A DNA stretch of 10,000 nt from Nephromyces sp. MM_2019 (lineage: Eukaryota; Apicomplexa; Aconoidasida; Nephromycida), in NCBI GenBank assembly GCA_015657535.1, contig JADHZB010000845.1:10001-20000 (forward strand), read 5' to 3'. Made by a program: the position numbers and the translations under genes. This document shows, one piece after another, positions 1 through 8,030 of this stretch. Numbering within the stretch: position 1 is the first letter of the stretch; every line of letters begins with the position of its first letter. Under the pieces are notes generated by a model. It ran no database searches. It saw nothing but the letters and a program-made list of their open reading frames with translations, and was not told the DNA's origin.

Positions 1-76
1 TGATATTGTGTGTGTGTTGTGATACTGTGTGTATGTTATGATATTGTGTGTGTTAATGATCTTATTTGTGTGTAGA
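1..76. repeat. degenerate 19-bp TG-rich tandem repeat
   Basis: About four units of 18-20 bp begin TGATAYTGTGTGT at positions 1, 20, 39 and 57, the last one diverged. The array may continue left of the window. The following 77-235 stays TG-rich on this strand but without a clear period. No coding potential is visible in 1-570. Confidence 0.7.
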
Positions 77-330
77 TGGCTTTGTGTATTTCATGTTATT
101 CGTATGTGTATATGTTAGTGTGTGTGTACTAGTGAAGAATGTGAATATATTGTCATATGTGTGTTTGTGTTTGTGTGTATAATAATGTTTGTGTGATTAT
201 ATGAATGTTTAGGGCCTAAACTTGTGTGTTTTCAAACTATGCTTCTATATTTTGACTAAATGAGCACATTTAAATATAACACAAAGCTTTACAGATTACA
301 AAATGCTTAATTTTATTTGCGTTTATAGAA

Positions 331-387
331 ACTCACACACAGACACACACAACCACACACACACACCCACACACACATCACACACAT
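331..387. repeat. interrupted (CA)n microsatellite
   Basis: A run of CA dinucleotides is interrupted by single AGA, AAC, CCC and ATC steps. It is on the opposite strand phase from the TG-rich tract at 1-200. The remaining sequence from 388 to 570 is AT-rich with nothing recognisable. Confidence 0.8.
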
Positions 388-570
388 GTTTAAAGCTCTA
401 CCAACCTTATGACTACTTTAATATTTATAGTATATATACCAACTAATATGATCAAAGATGAGTAGGCATCTTAACCTTACCAACCTACCAATAAGGAAGT
501 CAAACTTTTAACAAATTTATAACTACTATAAATAGGTAAAATAATCATTATATTAAATTGGCTATGTTGC

Positions 571-849
571 CTTCTCCCTGTCGTCTGTTTATATGTGTGT
601 AACCCTCGCCTAGTCTGTGGGTATGTTTTCAGCCCTCTACCAGTCTGTTTTTATATATAGTCAATAATCTGTCTGTTTATATGCCTAGTTTAACACTTAT
701 CTGCGTATGCGTGTAATCCTTCCCCTCTCACTGTGGGTATTATCCAGCCTATTGTATTTTTAACTCTTCTCACAACCTGTGTAACTCACCCCATTGTACG
801 TATAATATCTCATTATGTGTGCAACCCACCCCACTGTGTGTGTAGGGAC
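571..849 (+). repeat. degenerate ~29-bp pyrimidine/TG tandem repeat just upstream of the WD40 gene
   Basis: Units are in register at 571, 601 and 631 (30 bp each), each with a C-rich start and GTCTGT at unit position 13 (583, 613, 643). The register continues with GTCTGT at 671, TCTGC at 700 and CTGT at 731, then loosens (ATTGT, CCTGT, CATTGT, CACTGT) up to the TGTGTGTAG at 837-845, five bases before the ATG at 850. It probably forms the 5' UTR and promoter-proximal region of the WD40 gene. A branch/acceptor role for the terminal TGTGTGTAG (an upstream non-coding exon) cannot be excluded. Confidence 0.6.
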
Positions 850-2040
850 ATGATAAGGCGCCCTGTGTATTGCCTCAGGGGCGAAACTGAGGGTATAACG
901 ACATTTCATTTTATACCACCACCTGCTACTCCCGGCCGTGTCCCTCTTGCAGTCTCGGGGTCATCTGAGGGGTCTGTGCGTGTGTGGGATTTGACAACAC
1001 GTCGAATTTCTCACACATTGAAGGCTAACTCAAGTATACTTGAGCTGTTGTACACACCCAATCAACATGTTATAGGGCAAACAAAGACGGGAGACTTACA
1101 CATGTGGGACCTGAATACAGGGAAGAGTGGGTATAAGTTCAAGACACGTGCGGTATCATTTGCACAGGCACGGCTTTTATTGAACGACACACACCTGTTG
1201 ATGCTCCCTATGCAATCTACGGGGACAATAGGGCTGTACGATATCAACAAGACGCATGTGTCTTCCCCCAATATTGTCTTACCCTGCCCCAAAATATCAA
1301 ATGGGAATAACACTGGTATGGTTCAAGCCTTTACCCACCTTATGTGTGAAGACCCCAATATGGTTTTAGCTGCCTATGAATCATCTACTATAGCCTTATG
1401 GGATCTCAGACATTATAGTAAACCACTACAATTCTATGGCTTTACACGCTACAGAGAGCCTATACAAGCACTATCATTAGATGGCTCAACATGTTGGGTA
1501 GGATCTGCAATAGGTAACCTATTTAGCATAGATTGTAGTAATCAATCAATGAGGTTATCAAGTATACACAAACCAACACACTATGAAAAATCGGAACAAG
1601 GTGATCAGCCATGGGAATCCTGTGACAGAATTAAAGACATACAGGCATTTGAATACACTGAAGATGGCTTGAAATTTGGTATAGGGTGTATCTCTATAAA
1701 CTGTAAACAAAATATACACCCCAATGCTGATTACATATGCAATGAGCCTACAAATTCTGATAACTCTACACAATTTGATAATTCTACACAGCTTAATAAC
1801 TCTGCACATTTTGACCAAAATAACCCTACACACCACAACCAAGATAGAGCTCGAAAACACACTCAATTAGCTATGGGTTGTTGGGATTCAAAAATCAAGA
1901 TTTTTGACACACAACAACATCAACTAATCCACATATTAAATTTTCACACACAACCCATAACTTCTGTAGAATACCACCCAAATGGATGCGTACTTGCAAC
2001 TGCCAGCCGTGATAATAAGATTGCATTCTGGAATGTATAA
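850..2040 (+). CDS. GNB1L: WD40-repeat protein, GNB1L / ASTRA-associated protein 1 (Asa1) type
   Basis: A 396-residue WD40 protein. The start is the first in-frame ATG (850); the frame is open further upstream to at least 733 but has no ATG there, and similarity to GNB1L begins almost exactly at this Met (a short leader, then the LRG...F.F blade-1 strand). Visible blade ends, numbered from this Met, are GSVRVWDL (~41-48), GDLHMWDL (~81-88), STIALWDL (~179-186), SKIKIFD (~346-352) and NKIAFWNV (~389-396), and the last two blades (AMGCWDSKI... and ATASRDNKI...) match the GNB1L/Asa1 C-terminus closely. Members of this family act in the cytosol and nucleus with the TTT co-chaperone/ASTRA machinery that stabilises PIKK kinases; that role is known of the family and inferred here. 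Odd feature: a low-complexity Asn/Thr/His insert (~286-336) between strands of a late blade, absent from typical members of about 330 residues. No intron is evident. An ATTAAA polyadenylation-type hexamer lies at 2100-2105. Confidence 0.9.
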   Translation: MIRRPVYCLRGETEGITTFHFIPPPATPGRVPLAVSGSSEGSVRVWDLTTRRISHTLKANSSILELLYTPNQHVIGQTKTGDLHMWDLNTGKSGYKFKTRAVSFAQARLLLNDTHLLMLPMQSTGTIGLYDINKTHVSSPNIVLPCPKISNGNNTGMVQAFTHLMCEDPNMVLAAYESSTIALWDLRHYSKPLQFYGFTRYREPIQALSLDGSTCWVGSAIGNLFSIDCSNQSMRLSSIHKPTHYEKSEQGDQPWESCDRIKDIQAFEYTEDGLKFGIGCISINCKQNIHPNADYICNEPTNSDNSTQFDNSTQLNNSAHFDQNNPTHHNQDRARKHTQLAMGCWDSKIKIFDTQQHQLIHILNFHTQPITSVEYHPNGCVLATASRDNKIAFWNV

Positions 2041-2659
2041 CCTCTACATGTGTAGATATATATATACTACCTATAGATATTGATTTGTGTGTATAAGCAA
2101 TTAAATATATATAAATTTACAAAATGTTTTTATATATAAGCATATATTGAAATTTCTTTTCATAGAAACGTCAAGGGCATCCTGAATACTTTTATAAAAA
2201 TAAGATAAGCTTAGCACACATATACACACACATATAATTATATTTATATAACTTTTATCTCTGATATTCTTTAATATCAATAGAAACATTACATTATCAC
2301 AAATTTTTTAAGAAAAACAACTTATAACATCTTCTATCAAAAATTCCATTAAGTTTCTGTCAATTTGACAAAAGCTAAACCAGATCAAATATTTTAAAAA
2401 CACATTTATTGTCAATTATACAAATATATATATATGTAATAAATTATATATTTAAATAGATAATATAGGAGACTTTACTCCCAAAACATCACAGCGTAGG
2501 AATTTCACACCATATATAACGCTACATATCTCAATTATATACTTGATATTCATTGACACATCATCCCAAGAGCTACACACACCAAAAAGATTTAATCTAT
2601 CATTTTGATATTTCAACGCTTACTCATATATAAGTCAAAATAAATATTAAGATTTTAGA

Positions 2660-2701
2660 CACACTACTACTCATACTAACCACACTACTATTCATACTAA
2701 A
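2660..2701. repeat. two-copy 21-bp tandem repeat
   Basis: The unit begins CACACTACTA and ends TCATACTAA; copies at 2660-2680 and 2681-2701 differ at two positions. It lies in intergenic DNA with no visible function. Confidence 0.8.
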
Positions 2702-3511
2702 CCATCTTAAATGAAACAATGACAATTATTAGCTGTAAACGATAATAATTCAAATAAAATAATAACTATGACACAATAATAATTAGCTTAAATTAACTCC
2801 AGCGAAATCAAAATAAGCATTATAATCAAAATAATTAGTATAAACAAATATTAAATCTTCACTTTTCTGTGGCAAAAGTATACATACACCTAGAACACAA
2901 TGTCCCTACTCCATCCGCACTCGAACACTTCCAACAACCAAAAACCAAAACCAAAATAAATATACGTATCTAACTTAAACATTCACTCCGCCTCACAATT
3001 ACACACTTTTTAGAAACAAAATTACTTAAACACATATAGTTTAAACATATAATTGGCCACCCCTCTACACAATTTCTAAAACAAATTTAAACACACAGTT
3101 ATATCTTAGGCTAGTTTCAGAAAATTCACTTTACTTTAAAAGGTTTATACGAATTGCTAATTAAGACCCTTTCCCATTTGTTTTTGTGAATGTTCTCTAA
3201 TTTAATGGATAGTGCTTATTTTATGGTGATTTATACGCTTTAATTTATAGGGATATTACACACACGCACACCTAGTAAAAATTTACATTTCCTACCACTC
3301 ACCCATTACACAATTTCTAATAATAAAAGTACACACACAACAAGAGTAAATACACTTCCTACATCTACTAAAATAATTCTAGTTATCAAACCATATACAT
3401 ATGTAATGTGTCAACACATACTACTAGTCCACTAACATACAATATCTAGCAATGCAACACATGTACTTACACTTTCCCTTAACAGCCCCAGTCACTTTTT
3501 TCCCAATCCAT

Positions 3512-3519
3512 TTAATATA
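3512..3519 (+). promoter_or_regulatory. TATA-like element upstream of the SRP RNA gene
   Basis: TTAATATA lies about 25 bases upstream of the inferred RNA 5' end, the spacing expected for a Pol III gene with an external TATA-type promoter. In DNA this AT-rich the match could be chance. Confidence 0.3.
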
Positions 3520-3536
3520 TGAAAATATATGGTTAT

Positions 3537-3835
3537 GCCGGTGTTAGTGACGTAACACTGTAACTCAAGTGGGGGCATGACGGTTAATGTGGATGATGAG
3601 ATAAATCGGTGAGATATAATGTGCGTCTGCACTTGAGTTTGTCCAAGTTAGGGTCGCAATCAGAGCTGACTACTAATTGTAGAATTGATAGTCTGCGTTG
3701 ATAATGAGAACTATAAAGCCTCAGGCTGGAAACAGAGCAGGGAGAAGGTTCCGTTGTACCATTGGCTTGGATAGCAAATTCGTGCTGCGACACATGAACT
3801 GCTCTAAGATACCTCATCAAACCATTAACTATTTT
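3537..3835 (+). ncRNA. SRP RNA (7SL): signal recognition particle RNA (7SL RNA)
   Basis: The RNA scaffold of the signal recognition particle, which pauses translation of secretory proteins and directs ribosomes to the ER. Landmarks, 5' to 3': GCC 3537-3539 pairing GGC 3574-3576 (helix 2); hairpin GTGTTA/TAACAC 3541-3546/3553-3558 with a GTGACG loop (helix 3); the invariant UGUNR motif TGTAA 3559-3563 (SRP9/14 site); helix 4 CTC/GGG 3564-3573. Long helix 5: GTTAATG 3583-3589 with CATTAAC 3823-3829, GATGAG 3595-3600 with CTCATC 3813-3818, ATGTG 3619-3623 with CACAT 3791-3795, GCAC 3629-3632 with GTGC 3782-3785. Helix 6: GACTA/TAGTC 3668-3672/3689-3693 capped by a GUAG tetraloop 3679-3682 (GNAR, SRP19 site). 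Helix 8: GGAAACAGAGCAGG 3728-3741, one base from the human SRP54-binding motif. Length of about 299 nt equals typical animal 7SL. The island is much richer in GC than its flanks. Ends are inferred. Confidence 0.94.
3832..3835 (+). terminator. Pol III T-run terminator of the SRP RNA
   Basis: TTTT directly follows the 3' strand of helix 5 (ending 3829), exactly where a Pol III transcript should stop. The element is short, and the sequence beyond it returns to AT/TG-rich intergenic DNA. Confidence 0.65.
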
Positions 3836-5277
3836 ATTTATGTGTGTGTAATTCAATTATTATTTCTTAGGTTATTCTTATGTGTGTGTGTGTGTTAGCT
3901 GTCATTTTAGCCTGGTTTTAAGTGTGAGGTGTGAAGTTATGTTGGTGTTGTATGTATGTATAGGTGAGATGTTACTTAATCGCATTTTTGTTTGGGTTTA
4001 AAAGAGATCACGTAACAAGCAACTAAAAATCATTATTATGTGTATATATTGTGTGTATAAAATACTCATCATTATTGTTTTGCTTTTTCTTATACTCATT
4101 AATCTTGGTGCTCGACACAATAGCTAACTATCTGCTTATAGGTTTGTTAAGAATTTCTACATACCCTATAATTATAATATTTTACTCATTTCTGTTTAGT
4201 TTATATATTTTCAATTTTGTTTCCTGAACAAAATAACCGAAGATTATATGTAATTACATTTTATTCATATAACTAGTATATAGGCATATGCACTCTTGAC
4301 ACACATAAACTTAATACAATTTCACTATATTTACACAATTCATTCATTGTTAGTAGTACATATATACCATCATTATATCTATACACAAATATTTATTGTT
4401 TGTATATACACTCATTTTTCCTTTGTTTACGCGAATGACTTTCTTTTACACACACTCATTGCTTAAGTTGATAAAGCACACACACAGGCGTTGGTTTTGT
4501 TTACAAAATTTAAAAACATATGTATTCATATTGTTAAAACTCTAAAGATTTTAAAGTTGGATTGATTACCTAGTTATAAACACGCATAATAGTATAGGTG
4601 ACATTGTAACCCCTTATATCTTATTGGTTATATACACAGGCAACTGGGGGACAACAATGTGTGTTGTATTCAACATTTCAAGCATATATTAATCTATATA
4701 AAATATGTCTTAAATTAAATTTAGATAACTTTTCATACATTTTCAAATTGTGAAATGTATGGAACAACACAAACTTCTTATAAGTTTAAAAAGTATATGT
4801 AAAATTCTATAAGTTGAGGGTATTAACAAGATTTATGTATACCTATTATAAAAAATTATCTAATCTTGATAGTATCAAGTTTTTACACTTTTTATATATA
4901 TAAATGTTAAGTTAGTCTTGTAGAAACTCTTTATATCTCATGTGTTTAAACCCACATTTCACTTGAGTTTGTTTCTTAAACACAAACACACATAATCACA
5001 TAATCTTTTCTCCAATGATCTCCTCATATCACCTAAACACACATTATATTTAAACTTGTTGAAATAATAATATTGTATTTTCTTGTTATTCGAGCTACAT
5101 TGATCAGTTTACTGAAATTTAATCGATGAGTAATTTAACACACACAGAGACAATCTAGAAAGGATAGAAGATACACACACACCCAATACAAACAAACACA
5201 CAAATACAATACACACAGACACACACATCTACAATACACACATACAAACACAATACACACAAACACACACACACATT
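3836..5277. other. AT-rich intergenic region ending in CA repeats
   Basis: No supported gene. There is a short TG run at 3881-3897, mixed AT-rich sequence to about 5130, then a CA-rich block (about 5142-5275) that abuts the stop codon of the minus-strand gene and is therefore its likely 3' UTR. Around 4640-4753 a 37-codon stretch after a CAG is open on the plus strand, but it resembles nothing known and is not called. Confidence 0.55.
5142..5275. repeat. (CA)n-rich block in the 3' UTR of the minus-strand gene
   Basis: Repeated CACACA runs alternate with CAAATACAATACACA-like steps. On the transcribed strand this is a TG-rich 3' UTR immediately after the stop codon at 5278-5280. Confidence 0.7.
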
Positions 5278-6647
5278 TTATTCCTCGATGATTTTTAAAT
5301 TATTGAGGAAATTATTCGCATCTGTGATTGCTTTGCCCCAATTTTCTTCAAAGTTATGACCGTCGTCAGAATTATGAAAAAAATTATTATTTTGTAAATT
5401 TCTTGATATATTTGTGTGTGGTAATTGTGAAGTTCTACTATGCTCATTCCTATCGTGTGTGTGTGTACGAGTGTATGGTGTGTGTGTATGAGAGTGTGAT
5501 GTGTGTGCATGAGAGTGTGATGTGTGTGTATGAGAGTAAGGTGTGTGTGTATGAGAGTAAGGTGTGTGTGTATGAGTGTGTGGTGTGTGTGTATGAGTGT
5601 GTGGTGTGTTTGGAGGATTTTGTGATGGGTGTTTAGGACTTTGTGGTGGATGTGTATAACTGTGTGTAAAACACTCAGACTCTTGCTGATTAAACTGAAT
5701 ATTTTTTGAGTGAATACTATCATATAAACATGTGTTTGTGGTATGATGATAAATTGGTATATTTAAATTATTTCTATGAAATTCACTTTGATTTGTTTGG
5801 TGTGTGTGTGCTATGTCAAAATAATTATTACACACATTCCCATCGTTTTCAAATTTATTTGAGTTAAAATTTTTGAAGTTATTTTCATTAAATTTTGTTG
5901 GTGTGGATATAGTCGTATTGTGGGGTCGAACAGAGTTAAATTTATTGTGTGTGGGTGTATGTGTGGACATAGGATTGAATGTGTGTGTGGATGTATGATT
6001 GAATGTGTGTGTGGGTTTAGGATTGAATGTATGTGTGGGTATAGGATTAAGTTCGTATTTAGGGTTGAGTGTGTGTAGAGGTAGCAGTATTTGTGAAGGG
6101 TTGTGTGACTGTACAGAATTGAGTGAGTTTTTAGAGTTCAATGATTGCGTAGCATTAAATGTGTGTGTAAGTTTGGTTGTTTGCATTGTATCAAGTTTGT
6201 GTTTGAGATTGGGTGTTTGCACTGTATCAAGCTTGTGTGTAATATTGGGTGTTTGCACTGTATCAAGCTTGTGTGTAAGATTTGGTGTTTGCACTGTGTT
6301 AAGTTTGTGTGTAGGTTTAGCCTCATTTAATTTATGAGGTGTTTGTGAATGACTTGTAAGGATATCTGATCTACAATTTTTGGGTGGAGTTAGCCAAGCT
6401 GGTAAAGGTTTTTTTGTTTTTTTTTTCTTTAAGTGTGTAAAATTTGATTTTGTGGGAGATGTGTGTTTATGTGTGTATTGATGTGTAGGTGTGGAAATGT
6501 TTATATTTGTTATTTCATTATTATTATTAAGATGTGTTGGCCCATAGCAATATTTATATAATGAGTCAAGGATTTGGTTCAAGTTGTTAGGGTCTGATTT
6601 ATCAACATATAATTTATTTAACAAGATGTGTTTATATATATATTGAA
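5278..6647 (-). CDS. exon 3 (last) of a low-complexity Thr/His/Asn-rich protein of unknown function
   Basis: The large 3' exon of a three-exon gene (exons 7678-7270, 6974-6846, 6647-5278; about 635 residues when joined). The open frame here has no ATG before its repeat region, so an upstream exon is required; the acceptor ATTAG ending at 6648 keeps phase 1 with exon 2, and a second acceptor (ATCAG, exon start 6593) keeps the same phase. Contents in order: a short possibly structured start (LYVDKSDPNNLNQILDSLY), a Lys-rich patch followed by PLPAWLTPP, 12-residue repeats of type HKLDTVQTPNLT, a TFNP-rich section, an Asn-rich section, seven-residue HTHTPYS repeats, and an ordinary-looking C-terminus (NWGKAITDANNFLNNLK). 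No signal peptide or membrane segment is seen. The short ordered islands at both ends of the protein suggest a real but rapidly diverging protein; function unknown. AATAAA at 5277-5282 overlaps the stop codon. Confidence 0.7.
5468..5614 (-). repeat. coding 21-bp tandem repeat (His-Thr-rich heptapeptide)
   Basis: Seven in-frame 21-bp units start at 5468, 5489, 5510, 5531, 5552, 5573 and 5594 and encode variants of HTHTPYS/HTHTSHS. Adjacent units are near-identical in pairs, which suggests recent slippage or unequal exchange. The repeat is essentially a CA microsatellite kept in frame inside exon 3. Confidence 0.9.
6094..6309 (-). repeat. coding 36-bp tandem repeat (12-residue units)
   Basis: Four strong units (6309 down to 6166) encode HKLNTVQTPNLT, HKLDTVQTPNIT, HKLDTVQTPNLK and HKLDTMQTTKLT. 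At least two decayed units follow (HTFNATQSLNSK, NSLNSVQSHNPS) down to 6094. The graded decay towards the C-terminal side suggests the N-terminal units are the youngest. Confidence 0.9.
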
Positions 6648-6845
6648 CTAATATAGTTTATGTTTTATGTATGTTACTAACACACACATTGATAGGGATA
6701 TAAACACACATTGATTTTTACATGTACACAAAATTCTTGAAACACACATTGATTATACACATTGATGATGATACACATCAATAGTGTGTTTTTATATCAA
6801 ATTAGCAAGTATAACAATGTGCGTGTGTAAAATTGTTATAATTAC
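6648..6845 (-). other. intron 2 of the low-complexity protein gene, with ATCAATGTGTG motif cluster
   Basis: About 198 nt between a GTAATT donor at 6845 and the ATTAG acceptor ending at 6648. Stops occur in frame inside it. It contains four copies of ATCAATGTGT(G) on the transcribed strand (plus-strand CACACATTGAT at 6683, 6705, 6743 and a shorter copy at 6757) and an inverted partner near 6773-6790. The donor/acceptor pair is chosen because phase 1 is preserved; it has not been tested against transcripts. Confidence 0.45.
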
Positions 6846-6974
6846 TTTGATTACAATAGGGAACTTGTACTTGTGGATTTTCAATATTGCTATTTAATTT
6901 TATATTGTGTGAGTTTATTTGATTTCTTTGTAAAGTAGACTGAGGAGTAGGGTTATAACCCCATGGCCTATTAT
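6846..6974 (-). CDS. exon 2 of the low-complexity protein gene (small middle exon)
   Basis: A 129-nt open stretch whose translation (NRPWGYNPTPQSTLQ..., about 42 residues) looks like protein rather than the surrounding simple repeats. It begins after an AAATAG acceptor (6976-6975) and ends at AATCAAA before GTAATT. Exon 1 ends in phase 1 and exon 3 starts in phase 1, and this exon (2 + 126 + 1 nt) fits between them without a stop; the joined length is exactly 636 codons including the stop. An alternative donor (CAA before GTACAA, near 6870) would be phase 0 and break the frame. Exon limits are inferred. Confidence 0.5.
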
Positions 6975-7269
6975 CTATTTAAAGATATAAATACACACAC
7001 ACACACACACACACGCTTTTTTTTAAGCTATATTTATTTTTAAACATTTGAAAAATATATATCAATCATACATTTTGCACATAGAAATATATTAATATAA
7101 TTTTTCGTTTATGTTTGTGTATATGTAAATTCAAACTTTCTGAGTTTTATGTTTAAAACAACACTTGATATGTGTCTATGTGCGTGTCTGTTATGAGTCT
7201 GTTTGTATGAATATATATATATATGTATATATATATATGTGTGTATTATATCCAAGTAATTAAACTTAC
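6975..7269 (-). other. intron 1 of the low-complexity protein gene
   Basis: About 295 nt starting with a strong GTAAGT donor (plus-strand ACTTAC at 7264-7269) and ending at AAATAG. It contains (TA)n at about 7210-7238 and a pure (CA)n run at 6991-7013, followed by an A-rich run on the transcribed strand. Translating through the donor gives only TA-repeat Ile/Tyr residues, which supports splicing here. Confidence 0.55.
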
Positions 7270-7678
7270 ACTTATTATAAATGTGACATTTTGGAGTATT
7301 CCCAGAAAATTGTGGGTGGAAAATTTCACTCATATTTTTATTATTTTCAAAATTATTTTGATGTGTGTAGCAGTAATTTTTGATATTTTTATTATTAAAT
7401 AGCTGATCTACATATTTTTCATTTATGTATTTTTCATTTAGATATCTTTCATGTATATATTTATTTTTTACACATTTTCTATCTATTTCCTTAACATTTG
7501 CAGTTTTACCATTCTTACACATATTATTTACACACTTATTATTTAAACACACACTGTTATTTACACATTTTTCATTTAGACATTTTTCAGGTAATTTCAC
7601 AATATCCCATAAGCTTCTTCGACCTTCGTTTAATAGCAATTTTGCAAGTGTGTGCTCCTGCCATGGCCCTATATACAT
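7270..7678 (-). CDS. exon 1 of the low-complexity protein gene
   Basis: Starts with a true ATG (7676-7678) and codes for 136 residues plus one base before the GTAAGT donor. The N-terminus MYIGPWQEHTLAKLL, followed by a basic/aromatic stretch (GRRSLWDIVKLP), reads like a folded helical segment and is the best candidate for a conserved part. Residues ~32-100 are degenerate repeats built from KCVNN, LNEKY and INEKY, rich in Asn, Lys and Cys. The segment FHPQFSGNTPKCHIYNK precedes the splice site. I do not recognise the family. Upstream (7679-7710) is a (TA)n tract that could hold the promoter. Confidence 0.65.
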
Positions 7679-7683
7679 CTCAA

Positions 7684-8030
7684 CATAATATATATATATA
7701 TATTTTACACATTTGATAGTGTGCGTAAAATTGTGTTTTGTGTAATGTGTGTAAATTTGTGTTAAATATGTAAATCTAACTATGGCGTGTAAATTTGTCT
7801 ATAATATGAATTTGTGTGCTGTGTGATAATTTGTGTATAGTATGTGAATTTGTATATGTGTAAATTAGTTTAGGATATCCAAATTATTTTATTGTGTGTA
7901 AATTACGTTATTTTAATTTGTATAAATTAATTTATTTGTATGTAAAAAGTATTGTTGTGTGTAAAATAAATTATTTTAATATGTTTAAATTGTTTTGATT
8001 TTGTCTAAGTTTTTTATTTGTAAATTCTTA
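7684..8030. repeat. degenerate TGTGTAAATT repeats
   Basis: After a (TA)n tract at 7688-7703, the plus strand carries about a dozen loosely spaced copies of TGTGTAAATTTGTGT-like sequence (for example near 7749, 7789, 7857, 7893 and 7955), spaced roughly 25-40 bp, degrading rightwards into AT-rich TTTTAATTTG steps. The region lies upstream of the minus-strand gene, so it may include its promoter; no coding potential is visible. Confidence 0.55.

Larger units (their letters stand above)
2041..3536. other. AT-rich intergenic region
   Basis: No convincing coding exon on either strand; stop codons are dense. It holds (TA)n tracts near 2056 and 2425, possible polyadenylation hexamers for the WD40 gene, a 21-bp duplication at 2660-2701, and CA-rich patches from about 2880. 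The final ~25 bases before 3537 include a TATA-like stretch (3512-3519) that suits a Pol III promoter of the SRP RNA gene. Confidence 0.6.

Noticed and set aside
1..200. Telomeric or subtelomeric repeat
   Set aside because: The TG-rich units are variable 18-20 bp steps without a TTAGGG-like or other fixed short telomere unit, and single-copy housekeeping genes follow.
733..849. N-terminal extension of the WD40 protein from 733
   Set aside because: The codon at 733 is GTG; no ATG occurs in this frame before 850, similarity to the family starts near 850, and the translated extension is just the ~29-bp repeat.
1558..1866. Antisense ORF over the WD40 gene with hydrophobic, CRVIKLCRII-like repeats
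   Set aside because: A shadow of the Asn/Thr repeat insert on the opposite strand; the sense frame has clear WD40 similarity.
3584..3898. Two overlapping short ORFs (one per strand) as protein genes
   Set aside because: They lie over the SRP RNA island, whose structure explains the composition; the translations resemble no protein.
4640..4753. A possible plus-strand terminal exon after TACACAG (reading ATGGQQCVLYSTFQAYINLY...)
   Set aside because: 37 open codons after a good-looking acceptor, but no recognisable family, no partner exon, and an AT-rich tail; chance cannot be excluded.
5295..6337. Several open frames antisense or frame-shifted to exon 3, with Cys/Val/Tyr or Ile/His repeats
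   Set aside because: They arise because CA/TG repeats lack stops in most frames; only the called frame has non-repetitive protein-like ends and fits the splice phases.
6593..6624. Translation start of the large minus-strand frame at 6624
   Set aside because: The codon is TTG, not ATG; an upstream exon joined in phase 1 explains the frame better.
6950..6961. Palindrome GGGTTATAACCC as a regulatory site
   Set aside because: It lies within the inferred middle exon and codes for GYN; a single 12-bp palindrome is weak evidence for a binding site.
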